Under the pieces are notes generated by a model that saw nothing but the letters and a program-made list of their open reading frames with translations, made no database searches and was not told the origin of the DNA. The position numbers and the translations under genes were made by a program. From an uncultured Alphaproteobacteria bacterium (GTDB lineage Bacteria > Pseudomonadota > Alphaproteobacteria > HIMB59 > GCA-002718135): DNA of 35,854 nucleotides. The stretch's first letter is position 1, and every line of letters starts with the position of its first letter. Where the stretch lies: assembly GCA_902512415.1 (NCBI GenBank), contig CABXJB010000007.1, positions 1 to 35,854 on the forward strand, in the 5' to 3' direction. This document shows, piece by piece, positions 9,594 through 17,112 of the stretch.

Positions 9594-10700
9594 ATGAAAA
9601 AAAATTTTAGATTTTATGATAACAGACAGAAATATCTTTTATTTGTTACCACAACTAATGAAAAAAATAAAATCGCAGATTCAATTCGTCCTTATATAAA
9701 AAAAATTAATCCCACTAAACCAGGAATAAAAATCTTTGATGCAGGCATGGGTGACGGCTCTCTTTTAATGAATGTAATGAGACAATGTCATGAGGCAAAA
9801 CCAACCATACCTCTATTAATTTCAACAAAAGAAATAAGTATAGAAGATGTAAGATTAGGTTTAGAGAAATTACCAGATAGGTTTGTGGAACATAAAAATA
9901 CTGTTTTTGTAATTTCGAATCTTCATTATGCTGAGGCCGCAAAACTAAGCTCTAATAATAAAATAAAGCAAAAAAAAATAAATTGGAATGTTGTTAAGCT
10001 TAAAGGCTACACCTCTATTGATTTTGCCGAGCAATTAGCAAAACAGAACTCTTTCTTAGAAAAAAAATGGAATATTGAGATTAACAAAAAAACAGGAAAT
10101 CCAACATATCAAGAACCATCTGTAATGATAATATATAGAGAAGATCAAGAATTTAATGTGAATGAACTAATTCCAACTAAATATAATCCTGTAAATAAGT
10201 TTGATCTAATTATTGCTGCTCAACCTTATCGATCAAGGATATCTGCTGAAAAAAAAATAAAGTATGTTATTGAGCCAATGATTAAAGCTTTGAAGTCTAA
10301 AGGTAAATTATTAACTATTCATGCTTCTGGTAATGACCCTGCAAATGAAATAATAAAAAAAATTTGGCCCAAAGAAAATCCATTTCCAACGTTAAGTGAT
10401 AGTATAATTAAGAATTTGAAAACAAATTTAGATAAAAGTTTATTAGCTAAAATAGTATTTAAAGATAAAAAAAATATTAAATGTGAACTGAGGGCCTTAC
10501 CCAATGAAATTAGTGGGAGCATTGCAACATCTTTAATCTTTTCTGCATGGAACGCATCTATTTATGTTAATCAAATGGATGATGATAAAGTTATGCTCGC
10601 AGAAAAATCAAAAAACTATAAAAAAATTGTTGAAAAAATTATCACTAAAAATAAAGGTCTATTTTTTTATAACGAAATTTTTGTTATAGAGAAAAAATAA
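9594..10700 (+). CDS. SAM-methyltransferase-like protein of unknown role, downstream of phnAY
   Basis: A 368-residue soluble protein that I cannot name. Around residues 47-58 it has IFDAGMGDGSLL, a good class I SAM-binding motif I. Later stretches fit a Rossmann methyltransferase order: VFVISNLHYAEA near 105, FDLIIAAQPYRSRIS near 205, and a PMIKALKSKGKLLTIHASG strand-helix typical of the region after motif III. There is no signal peptide or membrane segment. It lies 18 bases after phnY on the same strand, so it is probably co-transcribed with phnA and phnY, and is convergent with the metallophosphoesterase gene two bases away. A role in phosphonate metabolism, for example methylating or handling an N- or O-methylated phosphonate, is inference. 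Confidence 0.6.
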   Translation: MKKNFRFYDNRQKYLLFVTTTNEKNKIADSIRPYIKKINPTKPGIKIFDAGMGDGSLLMNVMRQCHEAKPTIPLLISTKEISIEDVRLGLEKLPDRFVEHKNTVFVISNLHYAEAAKLSSNNKIKQKKINWNVVKLKGYTSIDFAEQLAKQNSFLEKKWNIEINKKTGNPTYQEPSVMIIYREDQEFNVNELIPTKYNPVNKFDLIIAAQPYRSRISAEKKIKYVIEPMIKALKSKGKLLTIHASGNDPANEIIKKIWPKENPFPTLSDSIIKNLKTNLDKSLLAKIVFKDKKNIKCELRALPNEISGSIATSLIFSAWNASIYVNQMDDDKVMLAEKSKNYKKIVEKIITKNKGLFFYNEIFVIEKK

Positions 10701-10702
10701 TC

Positions 10703-11506
10703 TCACTTTATTGTATAATCCAACCAATCTACGTGTGCTTTTAAAAAATCTTCGCTATGCACGATTAAAGAATCTTTTTGCAAAAGAATAACATTATAAT
10801 TTGGATCAGTATAAGCAGTTCCCAATCTAAAGGTTTCTGAAAAATTTGGAATTAATGGTGACCATGTACTTCTAGGTGAAGAAAATGTTATCCCTAGATA
10901 TTTACCAGAAGTAGTAATATGTTGGTGTCCAAAAAAAATATGTTTTATAACTTCTTTATATTTTATTAATATTTTTTTAAATTCTTTTATTTGCTGAAGT
11001 CCCAAACCATCACTTTTAATGTGACCGGTTGGAAGAGGATTGTGATGCATAAATAAGTAGATGTTTTTTTCTAACCCTTCCTCTAACTTATTTATAAGCC
11101 ATTGCTGTCGTTGATTACAGAAATGACCTTGGTCAGTTCCTTCTAAGTTCGTATCTAAAAAAATAAATTTATTATCTTCTATATCTATAAAATATTGAAT
11201 GAAGCCATTATTATCTAGTTTAGTGAAACTAAAAGTATCTATAAATATTTTACGATTATCATGATTACCTATAATAAGTTTTGGCGCTAAGTTTTTTGGC
11301 AAATTTATAGAATCAACAATTTCTTGAAACAATTGATACGATTCTTTATCGCCTTGGTCAGTTATATCACCAGTTATTACAAATAGATCAGCATTATTAT
11401 GATTAGTATTTATATGATCCAGAGCTTTTTTAAATCTGTCTACCGGATCAATTCCATGAATTTTGTCAGTAAAGATATGAGGATCAGATAAATGAATTAT
11501 TTTCAT
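10703..11506 (-). CDS. Calcineurin-like metallophosphoesterase (CpdA/GpdQ type)
   Basis: A 267-residue cytosolic enzyme with the complete two-metal motif series of class III phosphodiesterases: SDPH at 7-10, VITGDITD near 45, IIGNHDN near 80, MHHNPLP near 152 and GHQHITTSG near 190. Family members hydrolyse cyclic nucleotides or phosphodiesters such as glycerophosphodiesters. It is the third gene of the phnW transcription unit, 27 bases after the AllA-like gene. That position suggests it may release AEP or another phosphonate from an ester headgroup; this is inferred from context, and a plain cAMP phosphodiesterase remains possible. Confidence 0.8.
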   Translation of the reverse strand: MKIIHLSDPHIFTDKIHGIDPVDRFKKALDHINTNHNNADLFVITGDITDQGDKESYQLFQEIVDSINLPKNLAPKLIIGNHDNRKIFIDTFSFTKLDNNGFIQYFIDIEDNKFIFLDTNLEGTDQGHFCNQRQQWLINKLEEGLEKNIYLFMHHNPLPTGHIKSDGLGLQQIKEFKKILIKYKEVIKHIFFGHQHITTSGKYLGITFSSPRSTWSPLIPNFSETFRLGTAYTDPNYNVILLQKDSLIVHSEDFLKAHVDWLDYTIK

Positions 11507-11533
11507 AAGTTAAAAAATAGAAACATTATAATA

Positions 11534-12169
11534 CTAAAATGAAGTTTTAAAAAAAATATATTTTTTAAATTCTTTTTGTAAATCAATACTAACTCTTGCG
11601 TGAACCTTTCCTTGACGACCTTGAAAAGAACTTTTTTCTTCAATAGGAAACACTCCCTCATGCCAGATATTGGGATGAATATACAATCCCTGTGACCCAT
11701 CAAAATAAAAAGCTTTAAAATCGCCAACTTGCACATCATCGCCAGGTAATGCTAAAGGAGATATAAAAGGACTTCTTGTTGAAGGATAAAAAAGTTGTCC
11801 TCCATCTGGATGATAATTTACATGCCAGATATAAATATTTTCTGGACGTGTATATTTTGTTGTTGCTTCACTGTCAGGAGCTAAGGCATGACCAAGTATA
11901 TATTTTCCGTCTACTTCATAGTTGCTGTTATGTTGAACGGCATTATTTTGTCCGTACAGTGTGCTTCCTTCCCACCAAGCATCAAAAGGTCCTTCTGTAC
12001 TCCCACCTTCATTTCCTGTACCTTCATCAATTTCACGCCAGCCCTGTTTGGGCCAAGTGACAATTTCAATATCACTATTTTCATATGAGTCGATTAAATA
12101 CCCATAACCTTTTAATGTTTCATTAGTTGCTTTAATTAAAGGAATTTCAACCGCATCTGAACTACTCAT
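11534..12169 (-). CDS. Ureidoglycolate-lyase (AllA)-like cupin protein in the phnW operon
   Basis: A 211-residue protein with the pattern of the AllA/ureidoglycolate lyase family: LKGYGYLID near residue 20, HVNYHPDGGQLFYPS in the middle, ALPGDD, then KAFYFDGSQGLYIHPNIWH. The paired H-x-x-x-H-P and H-P-x-x-W-H segments are where the cupin-fold enzyme binds its ligand. It carries an extra internal segment relative to the roughly 160-residue E. coli protein. Its ATG overlaps the phnW stop (ATGA), which is strong evidence for translation from the same message. No purine or allantoin genes are nearby, so ureidoglycolate is an unlikely substrate; a lyase or isomerase step on a phosphonate intermediate is a hypothesis. 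Confidence 0.7.
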   Translation of the reverse strand: MSSSDAVEIPLIKATNETLKGYGYLIDSYENSDIEIVTWPKQGWREIDEGTGNEGGSTEGPFDAWWEGSTLYGQNNAVQHNSNYEVDGKYILGHALAPDSEATTKYTRPENIYIWHVNYHPDGGQLFYPSTRSPFISPLALPGDDVQVGDFKAFYFDGSQGLYIHPNIWHEGVFPIEEKSSFQGRQGKVHARVSIDLQKEFKKYIFFKTSF

Positions 12170-13263
12170 AAGCTTATCTTTAAATCGCTTATTACCTCTT
12201 TAATAGCTGTAAGTGTATCTTTCATATCTTGATCATTTAAATTACCAATACATCCAATGCGAAAAGTATCAGCAACAGTTAATTTCCCTGGATAAATAAG
12301 AAAATCTTTATCACTAAGAGCATTGTAAAATTTTTGAAAATTAAAGTTTAGATCACTTGGTTGTTTAAAAGTTATAATAATAGGCGCTTGTAATTCATCT
12401 GGTAAGAGTTGCTCAAAGCCAATCTCTTTCATTCCATCACAGATGATTTTACAATTATTTTTATATCTTTTGTGTCGTCCTTCAATCCCACCTTCTTTTT
12501 GATGTTCATCAATTGCTTGATTGAATGCGGCTAATACATGCGTAGGTGGTGTAAAGCGCCATTGTTTATTTTTCTCCATTGCGGTCCATTGATCATACAA
12601 ATCTAAACTTAATGAATGACAATTTCCTTTTGCTTTTTCAATCACATCATTTTTCATTAAAATAAATCCAACACCAGGAACACCCTCTAAACATTTATTG
12701 GATGATGCTGCAACAGCATCAAAAGTAACATCTTTACTACTAAGAGGAAGAGCGCCAAAGGCACTCATCGCATCAATAAATAAAGATAAGTTTTTTTTCT
12801 TAACTACATTAGCAATATCATTGATAGGATTTAGGATTCCCGATGTAGTTTCACAATAAACAGCAAAGACATGGGTGAGTTGTTTATTAGCATCAATAAT
12901 TTCTTCTAATTTCTTCATATCGTGAGGTTCATGTTCTGCCACTTCATAATCAATAGCACTTCTATTTAAGTAGGCGCACATTTTTTTCATTCGTTGACCA
13001 TACGCACCGTTAATTAAAATTAAAATGTTAGCATCTTTTGGCGTGAGTGAACTAATCATTGATTCAACCGCAAAGGTTCCACTTCCTTGCATAGGTACAC
13101 ATTGATAGTTACCCTCTCCGTCAATTAATTTGATTAATGAGTCACGAATAGATTGATTTAAATCTATGAATTTTTGATCACGCGATCCCCAATCATGAAG
13201 CATTGCTTCTTTTGTACTCATGGAGGTTGTTAGAGGACCAGGAGTTAAAAGTTTTTTATCCAT
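12166..13263 (-). CDS. phnW: 2-aminoethylphosphonate:pyruvate aminotransferase PhnW
   Basis: A PLP-dependent class V aminotransferase that converts AEP and pyruvate to phosphonoacetaldehyde and alanine, supplying PhnY. The N-terminus LLTPGPLTTS is characteristic, and the Schiff-base lysine is K190 in AASSNKCLEGVPGVGF. MQGSGTFAVESMI (phosphate cup), VYCETTSGILNPI and FIDAMSAFGALP (the PLP-ring aspartate) follow the family order. I place the start at the ATG at 13263, giving 365 residues; a TTG at 13275 is also in frame. First gene of a minus-strand unit with the AllA-like and metallophosphoesterase genes, divergent from phnZ. Confidence 0.95.
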   Translation of the reverse strand: MDKKLLTPGPLTTSMSTKEAMLHDWGSRDQKFIDLNQSIRDSLIKLIDGEGNYQCVPMQGSGTFAVESMISSLTPKDANILILINGAYGQRMKKMCAYLNRSAIDYEVAEHEPHDMKKLEEIIDANKQLTHVFAVYCETTSGILNPINDIANVVKKKNLSLFIDAMSAFGALPLSSKDVTFDAVAASSNKCLEGVPGVGFILMKNDVIEKAKGNCHSLSLDLYDQWTAMEKNKQWRFTPPTHVLAAFNQAIDEHQKEGGIEGRHKRYKNNCKIICDGMKEIGFEQLLPDELQAPIIITFKQPSDLNFNFQKFYNALSDKDFLIYPGKLTVADTFRIGCIGNLNDQDMKDTLTAIKEVISDLKISL

Positions 13264-13313
13264 TAAATTTTTCAACTATTCTCTTAGATCTTTATCGATG
13301 TCTTATCAAATAG

Positions 13314-13352
13314 TTTAACTTATATTTGTAAAAAATATTCTTATAAGTTAAA
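13314..13352. promoter_or_regulatory. 11-bp perfect inverted repeat between phnW and phnZ
   Basis: The arms TTTAACTTATA (13314-13324) and TATAAGTTAAA (13342-13352) are exact reverse complements separated by 17 bases, ending 8 bases before the phnZ ATG. The whole divergent gap between phnW and phnZ is 97 bases. The element could be a two-half-site operator serving both genes or a weak AU-rich hairpin in the phnZ leader. Both arms are AT-rich, so chance is not excluded. Confidence 0.45.
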
Positions 13353-13360
13353 ATATATTT

Positions 13361-13918
13361 ATGTCAGATAATATTGTTAACTACTTACTTGAATTATTAG
13401 AAAAAAAAGGTTCCGATATTCAATACGGCAATGAAAATGTAACACAACTAGAACATGCTCTTCAATGTGCTGAACTTGCAGAACAACATAATAAATCAGA
13501 TGCTTTTATTGCCGCTGCTTTACTTCATGATATTGGGCATCTTTTATACGAAGATAAAGATCCTATTCATCAAGGGAAAGACGGTGTTCATGAAGATTTA
13601 GGAGCAGATTACTTATCAAAATATTTTGGGGAAGAGGTAACACTTCCTATTAGAGCACACGTTGCATCTAAGCGATATCTTGCAGCAGTTGAGGAAGGAT
13701 ATTATGACGAATTATCTGAAGCATCAAAAATATCTTTGAAAGTGCAAGGGGGCATTTTTTCTAAAGAAGAAGCAGAAGAATTTATTAATAAACCACAAAT
13801 GAAAAAAGCAGTGGAAATGAGACGCTTTGATGATCAAGCAAAAATATTAAATAAAAAAACGCCTTCAGTGGAACATTTTCGAAAGTATGTAGAAAAATCG
13901 TTCCAAGCAACTTCTTAG
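13361..13918 (+). CDS. phnZ: PhnZ-like HD-domain mixed-valent di-iron oxygenase
   Basis: A 185-residue HD-domain protein close to PhnZ, which uses oxygen and two irons to split (R)-2-amino-1-hydroxyethylphosphonate into glycine and phosphate. The metal set is complete: H32 (QLEHALQC), H56 and D57 (LLHDIGH), H60, H77 (VHEDLGADYL), H100 (RAHVASKRYL) and D156 (MRRFDDQ). Y22 and E25, corresponding to the PhnZ lid pair Y24/E27 that separates this oxygenase from ordinary HD phosphohydrolases, are also present, as is the substrate-contacting lysine in SKRYL. A TmpB-like activity on a methylated analogue is possible. No 2-oxoglutarate hydroxylase (PhnY* or TmpA) that would supply its substrate is encoded in the window. 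Confidence 0.85.
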   Translation: MSDNIVNYLLELLEKKGSDIQYGNENVTQLEHALQCAELAEQHNKSDAFIAAALLHDIGHLLYEDKDPIHQGKDGVHEDLGADYLSKYFGEEVTLPIRAHVASKRYLAAVEEGYYDELSEASKISLKVQGGIFSKEEAEEFINKPQMKKAVEMRRFDDQAKILNKKTPSVEHFRKYVEKSFQATS

Positions 13919-13927
13919 TAAAATAAT

Positions 13928-14770
13928 TTAAGAATTAAATATAAAATAAACACCAACAAAAAATATTACTGCTGAGATTAGTCTAATATTTGTTATTTTT
14001 TCACCCAGAAATATAAAACTAATTAATGACGCTATAATTATACTAGACTCTCTAATAGACGATACGTAAGCAATTGGTTGATGATTCATACTCCATATAA
14101 TTATACCATAAGCCGTAAACGACATAACAGAAGCAATAGTTATTAGCGCAAATTGATTTAATTTTAATTTAAATAAACCACTTTTGTTTGTTAAATAAAC
14201 ATAACTAATAGTAAGCCAGCCACCTAAAAAAAAATTCCATACAATAAAACTAAATTCATTAGCAGAGCTTCTCACTCCTGCTCCATCTGAAAAAGTATAG
14301 AGCGCAATTATTATGGAAACGAATAATGAAATAATTATTAGTTTGATATTTAATTTATTTTTGTAATTTTCCTTTGTTAATAAAAGTAATCCAAAAACAA
14401 CAATACCTATTCCAATGAAACCTTTTGTAGTTATAAAATCTTTTAAAAAAATAACTGATAAGATTGTAACAAAAACAGGCGCAAAACCTCTAAAGACAGG
14501 ATAAATTATAGCTATATCTCCTTTATTATACATACTTCCTAAAATTAAAAAATACGCACTATGTAATAGAAGTGATAAAATTAAATAAAACCACGTTATG
14601 CCTTCAGGAATAGGCACAAAAAATAAAATGGGAAAAAAGATTATGCTTTGAATTAGCATTTTCCAGGACATTGCAACTTGAGAATCCGTAATTGATTTAA
14701 TTATTATATTCCAACTAGCATGAAGTAATGCTGCAAAAAGGATTAGTAAAAAAATTCCAGTTTCACCCAT
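13928..14770 (-). CDS. EamA-family transporter, paralogue 2
   Basis: A 280-residue membrane protein with about ten segments and two EamA repeats, clearly paralogous to the gene at 5995-6837: matching stretches include ILFAALLHASW, FFVPIP, SDGAGVRSSANEF and AYVSSIRESSIIIASLISF. An upstream in-frame ATG at 14803 lies inside a strong terminator hairpin and would add eleven residues with no counterpart in the paralogue, so I place the start at 14770. It follows the AEP-binding protein gene on the same strand but is separated from it by that terminator. It converges on phnZ. The substrate is unknown. Confidence 0.85.
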   Translation of the reverse strand: MGETGIFLLILFAALLHASWNIIIKSITDSQVAMSWKMLIQSIIFFPILFFVPIPEGITWFYLILSLLLHSAYFLILGSMYNKGDIAIIYPVFRGFAPVFVTILSVIFLKDFITTKGFIGIGIVVFGLLLLTKENYKNKLNIKLIIISLFVSIIIALYTFSDGAGVRSSANEFSFIVWNFFLGGWLTISYVYLTNKSGLFKLKLNQFALITIASVMSFTAYGIIIWSMNHQPIAYVSSIRESSIIIASLISFIFLGEKITNIRLISAVIFFVGVYFIFNS

Positions 14771-14773
14771 TGT

Positions 14774-14803
14774 AAAAAAAAATGGGGATGTAAACATCCC
14801 CAT
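14774..14803 (-). terminator. Rho-independent terminator after the AEP-binding protein gene
   Basis: On the minus strand a perfect 9-bp stem, ATGGGGATG and CATCCCCAT, encloses a TTTA loop and is followed at once by eight T. It begins 22 bases after the stop of the phnS-like gene at 14825. The GC-rich stem stands out in this AT-rich sequence. It sits just upstream of the EamA start at 14770 and should reduce readthrough from the binding-protein gene into the carrier gene. Confidence 0.9.
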
Positions 14804-14824
14804 AATTATTAATTAAATAAAAAA

Positions 14825-15868
14825 TTAACTTTTCGGTTCAGTTTTTCCGTCGTATCTTTTTTTCCATTCAGCAACAATACGATCTTTATTTGCAGCCGCC
14901 CAAACAAAATCGTTATTAATTAATTTTGCTTGAACTTCATCATAAAAATCAGGAAGCTCAGGATCTTTAGTTACTTTGGAAGAATCAGCAATAATAGATT
15001 GTCTTTCTCCAAATAACTTCATACCATCTCCTAAAGTCCAATCCATTAATGTTTTAGCATCTTCAAGATTGTCCGTTCCTTCCATTATAGCTACCACTTG
15101 CATTTCCCAACCTATTCCTTCATCAGGAATAATCATATCAATTGGTGCACCAGCTTTGATAACTTTAATAGCTCTGCCCGGCCAAGAAATACCAATTGTA
15201 AATTCACCTGAACCAGCTTGTTTACAAGGTTTAGAACCAGAGTGAGTATAAACACCTATATTTTCATGAAGAGCATCCATGTATTCCCATGCTTTATCTT
15301 CGCCCCATATTTGAATCCAACTAGATGCATCCAAAAAGCCTGTACCAGATGATGCAGGATTAGGCATAGAAATATGACCTTTATAAATTGGGTTTGTTAA
15401 CTCAGCCCAACTTGTAGGTTTTGGTAAACCATTTTTTTCTGCTTCTATTCTATTCCAACAAATACAACCAGCCCAACCATAGTTTCCAACCCAAGTAACA
15501 GGGGCAGTATTATCTACATATCGCTGATCAATTGCATCCATACCCTTTGGTGTATATTCTACAAACATACCTTCTGCTTCCATATTAAGTGCAACGGTAG
15601 CTGCCATTTCGAATAAAAAATCTGCTTGTGGATTATCTTTTTCTGCCATCATTTTAGCAGCCATCGTACCTGTTGATTCACGTACAACATTTACTTTAAT
15701 ATCAGGATGTGATTTTTGAAATTCATCCATGTAATGTTTTAAATTATCTGCATCAGTACTTGAGTAAACTAATAACTCACCAGCATTTGCTAACTGATTA
15801 AATGTTGATAAAGATAAAAAAATTAAAACAGTACTTAATGTTTTAAATGTTTTTTTTATTAAGAACAT
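14825..15868 (-). CDS. phnS: 2-aminoethylphosphonate ABC transporter, periplasmic binding protein (PhnS/AepX type)
   Basis: A 347-residue extracellular binding protein of the iron/AEP-type family. The start at 15868 is fixed by a near-perfect GGAGGT six bases upstream; the frame is open 21 codons further, but those codons precede this site and lack such a signal. A signal peptide (KKTFKTLSTVLIFLSLSTF...ANA) leads to mature GELLVYSSTDADN, typical of the family. Conserved internal stretches are ADFLFEMAATVALN, NPASSGTGFLDASSW and FTIGISWPGRAI. Divergent from the ATPase gene, 162 bases away, and closed by its own terminator. The ligand is assigned from phnWAY and phnZ next door. Confidence 0.85.
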   Translation of the reverse strand: MFLIKKTFKTLSTVLIFLSLSTFNQLANAGELLVYSSTDADNLKHYMDEFQKSHPDIKVNVVRESTGTMAAKMMAEKDNPQADFLFEMAATVALNMEAEGMFVEYTPKGMDAIDQRYVDNTAPVTWVGNYGWAGCICWNRIEAEKNGLPKPTSWAELTNPIYKGHISMPNPASSGTGFLDASSWIQIWGEDKAWEYMDALHENIGVYTHSGSKPCKQAGSGEFTIGISWPGRAIKVIKAGAPIDMIIPDEGIGWEMQVVAIMEGTDNLEDAKTLMDWTLGDGMKLFGERQSIIADSSKVTKDPELPDFYDEVQAKLINNDFVWAAANKDRIVAEWKKRYDGKTEPKS

Positions 15869-15874
15869 ATAATT

Positions 15875-15880
15875 ACCTCC
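15875..15880 (-). promoter_or_regulatory. Strong Shine-Dalgarno site of the phnS-like gene
   Basis: The minus strand reads GGAGGT six bases before the ATG at 15868. It is one of the best-matched ribosome binding sites in the window, where many genes have none, and it decides the start in favour of the signal-peptide methionine. It fits the high expression usual for periplasmic binding proteins. Confidence 0.8.
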
Positions 15881-15940
15881 GATTAAAATTTTAGATTTAT
15901 TCATTTTAAATATGACAATCATGTTAAGCATATATTAAAA

Positions 15941-15954
15941 AATTGTTAACAATT
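15941..15954. promoter_or_regulatory. 14-bp palindrome in the divergent phnS/phnT control region
   Basis: AATTGTTAACAATT is a perfect palindrome near the middle of the 162-base gap between the binding-protein gene and the ATPase gene. Its position suits an operator controlling both directions. No regulator gene apart from zur is in the window, so the binding protein is unknown, and I could not recognise a convincing Pho box here. Confidence 0.4.
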
Positions 15955-16030
15955 ATTCATAAATTTCAATATAATTTTGCGTATAACAAGCTATAACTAT
16001 GTTAAATTTACTTAAAACTTATTTAATTCT

Positions 16031-17104
16031 ATGCTGAATAATAACACATATCTTGAAGTTAAAGATTTATCGAAATCATTCGGATCTTTTGAAGCAATAA
16101 AAAATATTGATATAAATATACAAGAAGGTGAATTTGTTTGTTTTCTTGGTCCTTCTGGTTGTGGCAAAACAACCTTACTAAGATGTATAGCAGGTTTAGA
16201 AACTCAAAGTACAGGATCTGTTATTCAAAAAAATATTAATATATCAAATGAGCCTCCATCAAATAGAGATTTTGGAATTGTCTTTCAATCTTATGCCTTG
16301 TTTCCAAACCTGTCTGTCTTTTCAAATATATCGTATGGTTTAATAAATAATAAATGGAAAAAAGCAGATATAAAAAAAAGAGTAGATGAATTATTAAGTT
16401 TAGTTAATCTAACTGAACATGCAACAAAGTATCCAAGCCAGCTATCTGGTGGTGAGCAACAACGTGTAGCCTTAGCTAGAGCATTAGCAACATCCCCTGG
16501 ATTATTGTTATTAGATGAACCGTTATCCGCATTGGATGCAAAGGTTAGGGTTTTTTTAAGAAAACAAATTAGAGATTTACAAAGGAAGCTTGGTGTAACA
16601 ACTATTATGGTTACCCATGATCAAGAAGAAGCACAAACAATGGCAGACAGAATCTTTGTAATGAAAGATGGGGAAATAATTCAGTCAGGAACGCCAAGTG
16701 ACATTTATACAAAAGCTAATTCTCCTTTTATAGCCTCTTTTATTGGTAGCATGAATTTTATTCCTGCCGTTATTGATAGTTCAAACAAAGTAAAGTGTAA
16801 TAAAATAGAGATCACTTGTGATATAGGAAAGTTTAAAGCAAATGATTCTGTTCAACTAGCTATTAGACCTGAGGACATTCAATTTAAACAAAATAACCAG
16901 GATGACAATATGATTCCAGGCACAATTAAAGAAATTGAATTTTTAGGATCTTTTCAACGAGTTTATTTTGAAACTATTAATATTACAGATGAATTAATTA
17001 TTGTTGATGTCCCGAGTGCTACTGCAAGAAAAATTGAATTAGATATTAATAAAGAAATGAATTTATATTTTTCTAAAGAAGATGCTCGTATTTATTCAAC
17101 ATAA
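16031..17104 (+). CDS. phnT: AEP ABC transporter ATP-binding protein (PhnT type)
   Basis: A 357-residue ABC ATPase with a C-terminal regulatory domain, as in the importer subfamily for phosphonates, iron and sugars. Walker A is GPSGCGKTT near residue 40, the Q-loop is FQSYALFPN, the signature is LSGGEQQRVALARALA near 140, Walker B is LLLLDEPLSALDAKVR, and the switch histidine follows in VTHDQEEA. The last hundred residues hold a TOBE-like region (LAIRPEDIQF). Eight bases separate it from the permease gene. It would energise AEP uptake together with the divergently encoded binding protein. Confidence 0.9.
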   Translation: MLNNNTYLEVKDLSKSFGSFEAIKNIDINIQEGEFVCFLGPSGCGKTTLLRCIAGLETQSTGSVIQKNINISNEPPSNRDFGIVFQSYALFPNLSVFSNISYGLINNKWKKADIKKRVDELLSLVNLTEHATKYPSQLSGGEQQRVALARALATSPGLLLLDEPLSALDAKVRVFLRKQIRDLQRKLGVTTIMVTHDQEEAQTMADRIFVMKDGEIIQSGTPSDIYTKANSPFIASFIGSMNFIPAVIDSSNKVKCNKIEITCDIGKFKANDSVQLAIRPEDIQFKQNNQDDNMIPGTIKEIEFLGSFQRVYFETINITDELIIVDVPSATARKIELDINKEMNLYFSKEDARIYST

Positions 17105-17112
17105 TTAAACAT

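Noticed and set aside
10668-10688. TATAAC...GTTATA hairpin at the end of the methyltransferase-like gene as terminator
   Set aside because: The stem is six AT-rich pairs inside the coding sequence with no clean T-tract, so it is too weak to claim.
11776-12060. Plus-strand frames opposite the AllA-like gene
   Set aside because: They are antisense shadows rich in H, F and L without any domain, opposite a gene with clear family motifs.
14771-14803. Upstream ATG at 14803 as start of the second EamA gene
   Set aside because: It lies within a terminator hairpin, and the extra residues have no counterpart in the equal-length paralogue.
15869-15931. Upstream start of the AEP-binding protein at 15931
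   Set aside because: It would put extra charged residues before the signal peptide; GGAGGT six bases before 15868 decides for the internal ATG.
15869-16030. Pho box upstream of the AEP transporter genes (TTGTCATATTTAAAA on the minus strand)
   Set aside because: Only one half resembles the CTGTCAT repeat; the second repeat at 11-base spacing is missing.
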